In this document: one piece after another, positions 10,322-22,563 of the stretch
Layout of the letters: every line of letters starts with the position of its first letter
Numbering within the stretch: position 1 is the first letter of the stretch
Assembly: GCA_037953625.1 (NCBI GenBank)
Contig: CM075649.1
Coordinates: 127,469,290-127,533,289 of the forward strand
From: Crotalaria pallida
Taxonomy: Eukaryota; Streptophyta; Magnoliopsida; Fabales; Fabaceae
Length of the DNA stretch: 64,000 nt
Direction: 5' to 3'
Program-made: the position numbers and the translations under genes
The notes under the pieces: model-generated
What the model saw: only the letters and a program-made list of their open reading frames with translations
What the model was told of the DNA's origin: nothing
Databases searched by the model: none

Positions 10322-11125
10322 ACCCCGACACCAGATCCTCCACCACGACCGCCATTCCAAATCACTAACCACCACAACACCTACTCACACCACCAAATAC
10401 CCAATCAAACCATGTCCTCCTTCCACTTGGCCCACCTTATTTTAATTCCTTTTTATTTTTAATTTTTTCAAACAAGGTGCAGGGAAAAATACATGTTCCC
10501 AAAGGTCCAATTAAAAAATGCATATAGGGTCTAGTTGAAAAAATTCACTTCCTTGAGATGCTGATTTTTTCGAATAGGATTATCGAGAAAAATGTTGGTA
10601 ACAAATTCTAATTTTTCTCATACCTCCGAGTAAAAAAAATTATGAGTAAAAGATATTTTGGGTTTATCATAATTAATGGGCTTCAAGATTAATTCTATGG
10701 GGTTCAAAAAATAAGAAATTATTTTGCTACTGGAGTAATAATTTTGTGATAGGAATAAAAAAAAAGACTCTTATTCATCAATATTCAACAAAAACTCTAA
10801 ATTGGGCAAATTGATCAAAATTTGGCATCCTACAATTAAATCTAGCTTCTTTATCCAACAGTAAAATTTCATCTTCAATCCTTTTTAAAACCAAAACTCT
10901 AAAATCCCAAATACCCAAACTTCATCTTCACACACTTATGATTTTTAGAGATTGCCTTAAAGGATTGTCCTTCGAAAATAGATGACTTAAATGGAAGTTT
11001 ATGGCTTTAATTAATCTCTTGGTTGTATTCCTTTTTCGTGTGACTTGATCTTTTCCCTTGAGAGATAATGAAGAGAAGTGTTGGCCAGGGGAGTAATTGA
11101 GTTGGGGTTCAAAGAAGAAGAAGTG
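10322..11125. other. Intergenic, no gene recognised
   Basis: AT-rich flanking DNA. A C-rich opening (10322-10420) has no recognisable protein in any frame. No promoter, RNA gene or repeat end is visible. Confidence 0.5.
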
Positions 11126-11250
11126 TATGTTTGATTCTGCGGTGAGTTAACCCAGAATCAATTCTGGAATGTCAAAGCTAATAATAGTTGCTTTTGTTCC
11201 AACGTGATTTTGGGGTCGGAATTGATTCTGCAACGCGGAACCAAACATAG
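11126..11250. mobile_element. Short MITE-like element
   Basis: Imperfect terminal inverted repeats flank 125 bp: TATGTTTGATTCTGCG on the left and, read on the other strand, CTATGTTTGGTTCCGCG on the right. Inside is CAGAATCAATTCTG. No convincing target duplication is seen, so the superfamily is undecided. Confidence 0.5.
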
Positions 11251-12229
11251 TTTGAGAAGAATAAACACAATATTAAATGGAGGCAACCTCTTCAATGCTC
11301 CCACTTGAGTTTTCAAGTGATGCACCATTCTTATTTATATAAATGAAAAACCAATTTTACCCTTAAATCACTTTCATCTACAAAAACGCCACTTATCTCA
11401 TATAATCCTTATCCCTTGTGTGTGTCGCCTAAGGTGGAAGAAGGGATTGGATCCCTCTTATCTCTGCGAGAGACACGAAGATGGAAGAGAGAGAGGTCTC
11501 TGTTTATTCCGGCGCCGGCGTGGTTCTAGTTGGAGGTGGTGGGGTGCAACCAGAGTGAGGGAGGATTTGAAGTTGCTGACAGTGGTGCTATAGAACCGGT
11601 TGTGGCTAACTATGAAGGGAGGGTGAGGTTGGAAAAATAATAAGGGCATAAGGGCATAATTGACAATTCAATTTCATTTCCTTTTTAATCTCGGTCATTA
11701 TTTTATTTATTAATAAATCTAATAGTAAAAACTAACAAGGTGCATTGGTTTAAAAACTTAAATGGTGCATTGAAAAATCATCCTTAATCGGGAGTGAGTT
11801 ACTGGATGATTGGTCGGTGGGAGTTATTGTATTTTCATATATTTTAGAGATTTAATTAAACCCTTAATTAATTATCTATTTGATAACTGATTAACTTAAA
11901 AAATCAATTATCTCTTTGATAATCAATTATTTATTAGTTTTTTTAGAGATTTTTAATGGTACAATTTTTTTTTTAGATTTAGTTAAACTACTAACCAATT
12001 ATATATTTGGTAACTAACTATCCTAAAAAAAATCAATTATCTATTTGGTAATTTATTTGAGCCTATTGGTTTTTTTTAGATAACTAGTTTAGATGACTCA
12101 TGTGGTGCACTTGAATGAACAAATATTTTAGATTATATCCTATCACATATAATAAATATTTTAAGTTGAAATATTCAATAGACAATTTTAAATGAATTCC
12201 ATAATTTTATTTTTATGAGAATTGTCAAT
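11251..12229. other. Intergenic with a degenerate direct repeat
   Basis: No gene recognised. The block 11867-11925 recurs in altered form at 11994-12055 (shared core CAATTATCTATTTGGTAA and TATCTATTTGATAACT), a period of about 127 bp. The CG-rich stretch 11455-11600 has no recognisable product. Confidence 0.45.
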
Positions 12230-12815
12230 AATTAAATTGAATTGCAAAACTTTCTAGGTAAACTACATTGATAGTGTAGTTCTCAACAATTTTTTCATGA
12301 TTTTCTAAGAGTATTCTCAATCCTACTTTACTCCTGACCCTTGGTAGTGCCACATACAATTGTCCATAGATAGCGTTCGGCCTCGGGACTTGTTAATTGT
12401 CATAGAAAATGATAGAACTATTGAAAACTCTTTTCTTTGAAACTTAATCGTGAGTGTTTCATCACATGAAATCATTGTCATTCTAAGTATAAGGACTATT
12501 TCACCAACCCTATTTCCAGTTAGGATGAGACATTGAAGTACACGATTTTCAATTCTTCTTATTTGCATCCTAGCTCCATTACATAGACCATTTGATTGGT
12601 TTTACATTCCTCAATAGCATGACCGGAACTTCTTCTTTCAATGTTTATGTGGTGGTAGTCCAAAACAGTTTATTCAATTCAAGATTTCAAGAGAGATTGC
12701 ATCTAGTTTAAATTCCACAGTAACTTCCCCCGTATAGATTGAATCTAAACTGAAATATGTTTTTGCTTCTCCTAAAATTTTTGTCATTATATATTCATTA
12801 ACTTTTGCAACAAAA
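12230..12815 (-). pseudogene. Decayed Helitron helicase (PIF1-like) C-terminus
   Basis: The minus strand encodes, in pieces, the conserved end of the Rep/helicase of plant Helitrons. The pieces in order are VNEYIMTKILGEAKTYFS, then LKEEVPVMLLRN, then GLCNGARMQIRRIENRVLQ, then KFQRKEFSIVLSFSMTINKS (normally FAMTINKSQGQ). A final decayed stretch matches the RVKSKxGLKILI region that ends these proteins. At least two frameshifts separate the pieces. Intact proteins unwind DNA during rolling-circle transposition. Only the last quarter is present, and no Helitron 3' hairpin with CTRR end is evident nearby. Confidence 0.75.
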
Positions 12816-14316
12816 ATAAATATGATACATCTCCTGGCCATTCTGTCTTTTCCAAAATATCATTGACCCTTCACTCCATTGTAACCACTTCTTCTCCCCC
12901 ATGAAATCACTCTCCCTTATCCCAACGTTACTCATTGTCCCTTACTCTCCCTTAATATCACAATCACGAATTTTCCCCCTCAAAGAACTCACAACCTCCC
13001 ATTCTCGAATATGCTTCCATCGAAACTCAGTCTACCATAAATCTCCCTCTCGATGCATTATCTAGTTGGTACGTCCGAAAATTTTGAGGGATCGAGTTAG
13101 TATTTACACATTTTCAAGGATTAAGTTCGTACAATGAAAAAACATTAGTGAAAAAATTGGTACTTCACTCATATTTTAAAAGTACTATTACTTAATGTTC
13201 AAAATGAGTTTCCTTTAAAATAAAAAGATTTTAATCTTCTTATCTTCTCTTCTCCGATTTCCTCTCTTCTGTGATAGCGGTAGAAGGGATCTCCCTCCCC
13301 TTCTTTTGGTTGGTGTATGAATTTTTTTTTTCTCCCAGTTATATCTGGGTTTGCCTTTGTGTAAGTGGTGTGGTTTTTCTTGTCGCACTTTCATCCAGAT
13401 TTTGTTTTTGTATGTTTGAGTGTGAGAAGACTTTTTGTTTGTCCTTATTTGATGATATTGCTATCTTCTCCAATAACTAGAAGACTGATATTCGGGACAA
13501 CTTTTCCCTTCGAGATCTCTGTCTTCTCCTCTATCCAGTGGCGACTCTACCTCCTCAGATTTGAGATTCTTTGTTGCCGAATTGTGCTTACTTACGGCAT
13601 CGATGAGATAGCTATCTTGCAAACAAAGGCTGTTGAATCCCTTATTAGAGTTCGAAGCTGGATGTTGATGATGATCCCGATCCACAAGGAGTTTGCTATT
13701 ATGGTTGAGTATCTAGTCTTTTTTAACAATCTTTATTGTATGGAAAATATGTGTTTTGTTATTGTACTATTGGATCTACTTGTACTATTTTCTGTTATGA
13801 AATGAATTACATATTTTCCTCTAAAAAAAGAGTTTACTTTTTTTAAAAAATAAATAAATAAAAGTGAGCTTTGTGTTATAGAGAATAGTAATAAAATTAA
13901 TAAGCTCATTTTATTGCCTGAAAATTAAACAGCTAGCAATAAGATTCGAACCCCAAACCTCAGTGATTAAATCAAGAAGCAATGATCAATTGAATTACAA
14001 TAAGGTAATGATAAAATTATATTAAAATATATTAATATACATACTAAAAGGAAACTAATTTTTATTTTGGACCCCTAAAATTCATGGGCCCAAGATGGTC
14101 GACCTTATTGCCCTCCCCGAGGGCTGGGCCTGTTGTTAAGTATTACTGCACTTTATATTAAAACAAAAATATTCTAAGCAAATTATAAACATCACCATGA
14201 AAAAATTTGACAGGTAATATTAATTTGGGTTAGGATGATTTTTTTTTTTAATTTAGTAAATAAAACACCGGTAAAGTTGAGATATGATTTATTGAAATGT
14301 CTTATTTTTGTTTTTT
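12816..14316. other. Intergenic, no gene recognised
   Basis: The stretch 13230-13800 is CT-rich then mixed and contains open frames of up to 146 codons, but none resembles a known family and codon use is not convincing. Near 14080-14140 is a short GC-rich patch that may be the end of an old element. Confidence 0.4.
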
Positions 14317-14496
14317 TATAAGAGCTACTTGATGTAACTTTCTAAAAGTTAGCTTTCAAAAGTTATAAGTTTCCTTTTTGAAAGCTATAAGCTTCTTTTA
14401 TTTTTTATTCACCAAACAACTCTAGTAGCTTATTGACCAAATCAATAAGCTAAAAACTACAAAATAAGCTATAAGTTCGTGCTACCAAACACAACC
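14317..14496. mobile_element. MITE fragment with AGCTTAT repeats
   Basis: The right end, read on the minus strand, is GTTGTGTTTGGTAGCACGAAC followed by alternating AGCTTAT/ATAAGCT motifs. This arrangement is widespread in short non-autonomous DNA elements of dicots. The left terminus is not clear, so this is probably a truncated copy. Confidence 0.4.
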
Positions 14497-15960
14497 AAAG
14501 TAAAGTATGATATTATGTAGGCTTAATTATGGCATTAAGAAAATTGGTTAATTTAGTTAATAGTATTGGAAATGTGAATATTTGATATGTATTTTCAAAA
14601 TTACCCATATTAATATTTTTGAAAATCTAAAAAATGTTAAATAAATAACGGTGTTTGTGGAAAAAAGTAATTAATAGTTATTAAAAATTGATATAAAATC
14701 TTATAAATAGACACAAAATAAAAATGTCAAAAGAGTGTTTTATTTATAGATTGAGGTAATACAAAATTTATTACTATTATCATGTGCAATGAATTTATTC
14801 TTAACATTAATTCAGTGAATATGATACATAAATTTATTTATTTTTTTATTCCCTGATACATAAATTTATAATTCAATGACTTTTATGATAATTTACATTC
14901 CTTTAAAGAGGAATGCACTTTACAAAATTATAAATTATCACTTTATTGATTACTTAATATCTTTCTAAATCAATAAAATTTCATGGTCCCCATAATATTA
15001 ATTTATACTGTAAAATATTTACTGTATTTATTATTTCATTCAATATTTTCTCTTTTTGATATTAGGATGGATTTTTTTCCTTATCGCTATAACTTTGGGT
15101 AAGTTGGGCTTCAAAAATTTATCAGGTCATGACATATATGCCTCATGGTTTGATGAAAGCTTACAAAAAACAAACAATTTGTCATCAAGAAAATCTTCAG
15201 AAGACAAAATCTTGAAAAATATTCTAATTATAAAAGGTGGAAGTATTGGACAATACCATCATAACACGTGTGTGGTGAAAGAGAGAAATAAAACATGTGT
15301 CATGTTGGTATTTATCATAATTAATTAGATCATAAATCATATAATAATTTCTCATCAAAAGAAAGCATGGAACTGTATATTACAACTTATATCCACTTTT
15401 TCAGTTTTACTTTTAATTTTTTTTTATGAGTAAAATGTTCGGATTATAAAACGTAATTAATTTGTTTTTTTTTAAAATTAAATTAATGTGATATTTTTTA
15501 ATTTATCCTTTATTCCTTTTGTAATTATATTAATTATTATCTTTGTTTTTAATTAGGTGAAAATAAAATAGTAAAAATAATAATTAGTATTGTATTAATT
15601 TTTTAAAAAGACATTTATTTCCTCCAATCTTATTATATGGAATTTTTTTTTTTGGAAAATTCACGTTCATCAAGAAAATAGATTAAAATTGTTAGTGATA
15701 TTGGAAATGTAAATATTTAATATAATTTTTCGAAACTATCTTTATAATTGTTATTGAGATTGTAAAAGGGTTGACTTAATATGAGTGCTTTTAGAAAGAA
15801 ATAAGTAAATATTATTGAAAATTTTTAAAAATAAATCTTACAAATAGTATCTAAATTTATTTCTTTTTCCAAAATAATTTTATAAATAGAATCGGAAGAA
15901 AGAAGTAAATAAAAACAAATTCTTTATGTTAAAAAAGAAACTTAAAATGGAATTTATTAC
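14497..15960. other. AT-rich intergenic upstream of the QRT3-like gene
   Basis: Very AT-rich. No ORF with a recognisable product, no RNA gene and no clear repeat end was found. Confidence 0.5.
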
Positions 15961-15962
15961 CT

Positions 15963-15970
15963 TATAAATA
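15963..15970 (+). promoter_or_regulatory. Possible TATA box of the QRT3-like gene
   Basis: TATAAATA lies 97 bp upstream of the chosen ATG. It is the best match in the near-upstream region, but the surroundings are AT-rich. Confidence 0.35.
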
Positions 15971-16059
15971 ATTTATAATTCCACCCTTTGCCATTGTCAA
16001 TCTCTCTGGATTTGAGAAACCTATATACACATTGTAAATTGGTTTCTCTGCCCAAAACT

Positions 16060-17403
16060 ATGAGATTCTCTATCCTATCCTTTCTTTTATTGTCCTTATC
16101 TTTGCAAGAAACTACTTGCTTCAAGGATCATATTCAACTGTCTCAGTTCAGGAACACAATTGAGGAAAAACTACGCACTGGCCTTTCTGAACCACTCGTC
16201 GTAGCACCGCCATCTTTAGCATTAGAAAGGGTACGTAGGTGACTATTTCATTTTACTTTTTTCTTTTCTTTTTCAATTTACTACCATTTCTCTTTAACTT
16301 TAAAAAAAAATAATAATAATATGTCTCATTTTTGCATGGTTTTGGTTTTAAATAAACATATGATCAGAGTGTTAGGGTGTTATACCCAGCTGGGTATGGT
16401 GCAGACCCTACAGGGACACGTGACAGCAGTGATGAAATTCTTAAAGCTGTAAAAGATGCTTTTGAAATGGAGAGTGAGCTTGAGTTGCTGCCAGGAATTA
16501 AAGATCTTGGAGGTGTTGTGATTGATTTGCAAGGTGGAAACTACAAAATCAGCAAACCCATCACTTTCCCTGGGGGTGGTGGCAATGTTGTGGTCAGCAT
16601 CATTTTTCCCTCTCTTGTCTTATTATTGTTTTTTAATCTTTTGTATAAAATATATCATTCGTTTGATCGACAATTAAAGATTAATCCCTTCAAAACATAA
16701 AAATCATCGAAATCAATTTTGTCTTTTATCATCTGTTCTATACACACGGAAAGATGAATCCTTTGGTGCAGTTATTTGTTATAACCATCTCTGAACTAGA
16801 TAGTTGCCTTTAATTAAAGCTTCATAAAAATTTTGACCAAAAAGAAATAAAAAATGACTTAATTCAGAGGGGAAAAAACAAGAAAGAGATTAATGGAAAC
16901 AATTAAATACACATATACAAGATGTTTCAATAAACTTGTCACAACTTTTGGCCAAAAATCATTTCGCAAGTGTTATACACTTGAGAGCCTTCCATCGCTT
17001 AGATTTAAGCTTCATGTGGTTTAGTAGCATGAATTATTTATGCGTTTATTTTAAGGGATTGGTGTATTTATAAAAATTTTAAATTGTCTTTTACTCCCTC
17101 CGTCCCTTGTTATAAGGCATCATTTTGGTAAATTTTTTGTCCCTTATATATTATAAGTAGTTTTAAAATATTTAGGTAACATAAAAGATTTTATTCCAAA
17201 TACACCCATCAGAATTTAATAGGAGTAATAAGATAATAATTACAATAGAGAAAGAAATAAATAAAGTTGTACTTAAAATTTTAAATATATGTAACTTTGA
17301 AATGACAACATATTTTTTGATAAATCTGAGAATAATAATTAATTTTCTTAATTTACCTGAATTAGATAAACGTGACTTATAGCAAAAGATAAATGAGCAG
17401 TGT

Positions 17404-17453
<50 letters not shown>

Positions 17454-19214
17454 GATGAATCTCATAACTTCTGAGAATATTCGATCCAAAAAAAGGTGGC
17501 GCTCGTCCGGTGGGATTCGAAGGTCTCAAATATAATTAAAAAAAGTTAATTTCACAATTTATTAAAGAAGTTAGTTAAGTGCATTTAATTTTTTTAAATC
17601 ATAAAACAAGAATAGACCATTTTAAAAAATATGTATTGGGAATGAAACAAAAATTAAATGATACAATCATTTCACTAAAATATTCAGAAATAATTGTATT
17701 GAAAATAAAAAAGTTAATTAAGTTTTGCTCATATTTAAAATCACAAAAAAAAATGTATTTTTATTTACTTATATTTGAGACAGGAGGGAGTACATAATCT
17801 TCTACAAGCCAAATCATGACTATTTTTATTAAATAAAAAAGTGGTTAGTAATTTTTATTATCATTTATTGAGTTAAAAATACACTAAAAAGTAATCGAGG
17901 TGGGTGGTAAAATGATTGGCAATTCAAACATCTGAATGAAGCTAAAATAGTTGGGTCATGTTTATTTTTTAACGTTATTACGAATACGAAAAAGAATCAT
18001 ATTATCAAGTTTTATATACTTTTCCTTAGATAAACGTTTTTTTTTTTTTTTTTTTTTTTGCTAAAACCAAAAAACAAAATGTGACAACTTAGAACGAACA
18101 TTTCTAAATTTTGTTTGATAAATGCTGCAATCCTATACTTAATCGATCTTCTTGCTCTTGAACTTGTATATGCATAATTGATTAGGTAAAAGGAGGAACC
18201 TTGAGAGCTTCTGATTCATTTCCTTCTGATCGTCATCTTGTTGAGTTAATAGCATCACCAACCATCCATCAGAACACCTTCAACACAAATTTTTTTGATC
18301 AAACTGAAAGAATTTACTATGAAGACATAACATTTCGTGACATCCTCTTCGATTCTAGCTATAGGGGTGGAGGGATTTCCATTATTGATTCTGCTCGAAT
18401 CAGAATTAACGATTGCTTCTTTCTCCATTTCACTACTGAAGGAATTATAGTCAAACGTGGCCATGAGACCTTCGTGTCAAGTTGTTTCCTTGGGCAACAC
18501 TCAACAATTGGTGGTGATAAAGGGGAGAGGCAATTCTCAGGCACTGCCATTGATCTTGGTAGCAATGACAATGCAGTCACAGATGTTTCAATTTTCTCAG
18601 CAGCTATTGGAATTGTTCTAAGGGGACAAGCTAACATGATCACCGGGGTGCATTGCTATAACAAGGCCACAAATTTTGGTGGCATAGGCATTTTGGTTAA
18701 GTTAGCTGGAAATTCACAAACTAGAATTGACAATTGTTACATGGACTATAATGGCATAGTCTTGGAAGATCCAGTTCAGGTTCATGTCACTAATGGATTT
18801 TTCTTAGGTGATGGTAATATTGTTTTGAAGTCAATTAGAGGTCAAATTTCTGGTCTAACTATAGTTAATAATATGTTCAGTGGGAGCCCTAATACTAAGG
18901 TTGAAATTGTAGCTCTAGATGGACAATTCAGTAACATTGATCAAGTAGTGATAGATAGGAACAATGTTAATGGCATGAGTTTGAGATCAACGGTTGGGAA
19001 GTTAACTTTGGCTGGTGATGGCTCAAAGTGGGTGGCTGATTTTTCAAACACTTTGGTATTCCCTAATAGGATTAATCATTTTCAATATTCATTTTACTCA
19101 TTAGAGGAGACCAAGTTTATTGCACATGCAGTGACTAATGTGTCAAATAATGTTGTAGTAGTGGAAAGCGAGAAACCCGTAAAAGGGGTTGTTTCCTTCC
19201 TTGTTGAACAATAA
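16060..19214 (+). CDS. QRT3: QUARTET3-like polygalacturonase (pectin lyase-fold protein)
   Basis: Three exons, 16060-16230, 16368-16592 and 18186-19214, join in phase 0 to encode 474 residues (Arabidopsis QRT3 is about 480). Introns have GT..AG ends. MRFSILSFLLLSLSLQ is a signal peptide, so the protein is secreted. Residues 67-73, YGADPTG, are the signature at the start of the right-handed beta-helix (pectate_lyase_3 fold). Turn-rich repeats such as GTAIDLGSNDNAVTDVSIF and YMDYNGIVLEDP follow. In Arabidopsis QRT3 is made by the tapetum and degrades pectin of the pollen mother cell wall so microspores separate. The ATG at 16060 is preferred because it opens directly into the signal peptide. 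No disabling lesion is seen. Intron 2 (1593 bp) holds a DNA transposon. Confidence 0.88.
17094..17790. mobile_element. Stowaway-type (Tc1/mariner) element in intron 2 of the QRT3-like gene
   Basis: The ends are CTCCCTCCGTCCC at 17094 and, on the other strand, CTCCCTCCTGTCTC at 17790, flanked by TA duplications (17092-17093, 17791-17792). This is the Stowaway signature. At 697 bp it is longer than most Stowaway MITEs. A (TA)n run and a GC-richer insert near 17480-17525 suggest later additions. It encodes nothing recognisable. Confidence 0.75.
17409..17449. repeat. (TA)n microsatellite
   Basis: About 20 uninterrupted TA units inside the Stowaway-type element. Confidence 0.95.
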
Positions 19215-19720
19215 GTTATTATGTATCGTGGATTTCTCAGCTATTTTTCTCTGATAAATAAAATTTTGTTACTTATAGAAAGAAAGAAAAAAAATCCATG
19301 TTATTTGCATTATATGTTATCAACAAAGCTAGCAATTTCTTATTTTATTTTTTTTCCTGTTGTATAGGAAATGTTTTGTATTTAACAAATGCAAGTTAAT
19401 ACATATACTATGCACACTAGCTATATTCACCGCAATCTCTTCACAATAAGATACATTCAAGTGACACAGCAGCACATAATAAAATTGATTTATTCTCGCT
19501 AAGCAAAATCAAGCTTCATCTCATTTTATAAGGATAATATAAATAATAAATGTTAACTAAAAATTAATAAAATCTAAAGGTTATATATATATATATACAC
19601 ACACAAAACTTAAATAAATTTTGTAATAGTTGTGGATAAACACGGTGTAGAGTGTACCGTTACCAAGAAATAATTAATTAAAAATAATGGTAATTGATGC
19701 TTATGATTATGTGATGGATC
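19215..19720. other. 3' flank of the QRT3-like gene
   Basis: AATAAA at 19257-19262, 43 bp past the stop codon, is a plausible polyadenylation signal. The rest is AT-rich with short (TA)n and (CA)n runs and shows no gene. Confidence 0.5.
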
Positions 19721-20565
19721 CACTATTTTTAAAAATCTAAATTTTAGAGACGGGACGAAATCTATCTCTAACTAAGGAAAAATCCGTCTCTAACAGTCTT
19801 AAAGACATAAATGAGTCCTTCTCGAAAAACGGCGTCGCAAAATATAGAGAGACGGAAATCTGATTTCGTCTTAGATTGTAGACGTGAAATTCCGTCAAAT
19901 TCCGTCACTAAAACATAAATTTTCGTCTCTTTAAAAATAATGTTATTTGTCTCTGTTAGAGACATCTCTAATAAGCAATGGGCACAGATCACCGCTGGAT
20001 ACAAAACCCGTCTCTAATCCACAAAATTTCGTATCTAAACAGAGATGGAAATAATTCCGTCTCTAATTCCCAAGTTTACTCCGACACATATTTCCGCCTC
20101 TAAATTCTAAAAACCTGTCTCTAAATTTAAATCCTATTTTTTTACAAAAATTGTAACACTTTAACCTTTTGATAAAGCTAATCAAATATATATACAATAA
20201 AATTTTTAACTCAATCCAAAATAAAAAACATATCTATTACCAAGTGCAAAGGAAGAAGTCACAATATAGAAAATATCCAACCACAATCCAAAACAAAACA
20301 ACAATATTACTAGTGCAAAATAATCCAAAAATAAACAAATTATACTCAAGTCATTTTTCTAAAAGATAAACTAGCAAGCCGCATCAATCATTGTTATCCA
20401 TTTGATCTTCACCAATAATGTCATCCTCTTTTGATGCTGTCAAGTTATTAAGAGCCATTATCTTCTTAAATATTTGCTCCCACTTCTCCATCTTTTTCTT
20501 CATCATTTCGTGTTCAATATTCTTTTGTTAAAGCTAGATAGAAAGATCCTCAATTTTATATAGTG
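19721..20565 (-). mobile_element. CACTA (En/Spm) transposon remnant
   Basis: The left end begins CACTATTTTTAAAAATC at 19721. Inside are about ten copies of (C)GTCTCTAA or its complement within 19750-20125, in both orientations, as in CACTA subterminal regions. A relic of the element's accessory protein follows (20384-20540). TAGTG at 20561-20565 could be the other end, but the flanking triplets (ATC and TAT) do not match, so the right border is uncertain and the element is internally deleted or truncated. Confidence 0.6.
20384..20540 (-). pseudogene. C-terminal relic of a plant CACTA-associated transposase (Ptta/En/Spm type)
   Basis: The minus strand encodes NIEHEMMKKKMEKWEQIF, then KIMALN, then EDDIIGEDQMDNND and a stop at 20384. 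The charged coiled coil rich in Met and Lys, followed by an acidic tail, is typical of the C-terminus of the transposase_24/Ptta family protein carried by plant CACTA elements. Only about 50 residues remain, and the rest of the protein is absent. Confidence 0.5.
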
Positions 20566-22185
20566 TATGTACTTCACTGTTCACACTTATTTGTAAAACC
20601 ATGCCTAACTTCGTAACAGTTCCTAAAACCATGTCTAACTTCACTGTTCACACCTGTTCAAACCGATTTCTAATTGGTTTTCGGGATCAAACCAGTAACT
20701 AACCGGTTTCGAACCGAATTATAAACTGTTTCATATTTCAAAATTCAAACTGGTTTGCATTTAAAAAACCAAACTACTTAATATGGATAGGTGTGGTTCA
20801 TTTTAGATTTAATTGAAGGAGAAATTCATAAATGTAAGGGCAGAGGACAAAGGCTAAAGGTTGGAGATATTAGTAATACAATCATATGAGGTTGAATTGG
20901 TGCAACTATTAGCAGAGATATTGTTATGGTAGACCCTGAAAAGTAACTAGTTCTAAGATAGTAAATAAAGTATCTCAAAGAAATAAGGATAAAGTATGTC
21001 ATACGGATAGTGCATGCATGAAAAAGAAATGAAGGCTTGTTGTAAAGAATATCATAAGGATAAGGATAATGTACAAAAAGATTAGCCCCAATAAAGATTA
21101 GCCCCTCTCTGCAAGAAATCCAAGACTTTCTCTCATATAAATATATATAATGGACTAGTTTTTCATGTAAGAAATCCAAGACTTTCCCTATGTAATGGAA
21201 ATGATGCTGCAGCCTGCAGGTTATCTTGGACTAGTTTTTTATATAGGGCCCCTTTTTCAAGTAACTTAGTCAGTGTGATAAGAAGCATGGTGGACATAAG
21301 AAAAATAATACGTATAGTAAGAAGGGAGAGAGAGAGGGTTCAAAAATTGAAAATAAAAATAAGAATGAACAGGTAACAAGAACCAGAGTGATAGGTAGGA
21401 AAGTGGGGAAAGTAGAACACAATTTGAAACAAATATGTTGCTTGGCTACACTTTCTCAATGACAACTGGTTGGAATTTACTTATTTGTGTCAAAGCCAAA
21501 TGAAATGCCGGAAGTACTATTGAAAAGGAGAATAAGGTTTATGAAAACACACAACACATTGTAAGATTGAAAGGCCAAGTTAGTAGAAGAAAACAAAATT
21601 TTGCTAATCATCATTCATCAAGAAGGGAAATAGATATATAGATAAATAATGGCAAAACCATAACCTAAGATAGAAACTCAATATCCCTCTGGTCCTATAT
21701 CTTCCTTGTGTTTATGGAAAAGAAAGAAGTATATATTCATATAAGAAAGACACACATCATGTTAGCACAGCTCTCTAAGCTCAGATCAGAGGTTGTAATA
21801 ACTGAAAACACAACACAACTTGTCTATGGAAAACACAACGCAACTGGTTTATGGAAGCAGTGCTTATAGAATCGATCGGTATACATTACTCATTGATATA
21901 CATTGCAGGGTCTTGGAGCCAGTACTTATAGAATCAGTATACATTACTCATTGATATACATTGCACGGTATATGGGATCAGTACTTATAGAATGCTAGGA
22001 GTAATCAGTAATGGTCTCAAAGCTTGATGGCATCACTATGAGTCGTTATTCCGGTTACCCGCGGTTAATCATTGTTTATTGATTCAAGGTACCGGTACTT
22101 ATTAGTCCGTGGTGTCAATGTTCATTGGTCCGTAACACCGGTGCATAACAACTCCTATAACTATTATTGAAATTCTAGAATAAGG
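20566..22185. other. Intergenic with small tandem repeats
   Basis: No gene recognised. 20640-20760 is rich in AACCGGTTT-like words. AAGAAATCCAAGACTTTC occurs twice (about 21111 and 21168). At 21859-21995 a unit starting AGT(A/G)CTTATAGAATC and containing TATACATTACTCATTGATAT is repeated about 2.3 times with a period of 59-62 bp. Confidence 0.5.
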
Positions 22186-22190
22186 GTATT

Positions 22191-22454
22191 TGTTAATTAG
22201 TGACTCAGTAGCTGTTTATGGTTTCCTATTTTTTAGGCAACAAAGAGTCAATATGACTGTTAGGATTAGAATATTCTTTTGGCACTTATCTAGAGTTGTT
22301 ATGCTCAGTATTTTTCATGCATTTTCTATTTTCCTTATGTATCACGTTTTCTATATATGTATCACGTTTTGCTGAATAAAACATAAGCCTACATCTGCAG
22401 TTTCATATATCTACTTCTTGTTTTCTTTGCATTTCTATTTCTGAATAACCTACA
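22191..22454 (+). repeat. Element B 5' LTR
   Basis: It starts TGTTAATTAGTGACTCAGTAG and ends AACCTACA. It is nearly the same as 26435-26668 apart from short indels near its 3' half. Confidence 0.92.
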
Positions 22455-22563
22455 AATTGGTATCCAGAGCCATATCTTGAGGGACCTGTGAGTTTGAGTG
22501 AACAAGAAAAAAAACACACACAATCCCTAAACACTTATACCTTCCATTACCTAATATCTCAAA

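Noticed and set aside
13271..13805. Overlapping open frames of 69 and 146 codons
   Set aside because: Hydrophobic, low-complexity translations in competing frames, no domain, no clear start context. Listed as intergenic.
18255..18643. Minus-strand open frames within exon 3 of the QRT3-like gene
   Set aside because: Complement of a conserved beta-helix coding exon.
19721..20565. Complete CACTA element with TAGTG right end
   Set aside because: The 3-bp flanks differ (ATC against TAT) and no subterminal repeats are near the right end, so only a remnant is claimed.
20826..21179. 117-codon minus-strand frame
   Set aside because: Hydrophobic AT-driven translation covering a short repeated sequence; no family resemblance.
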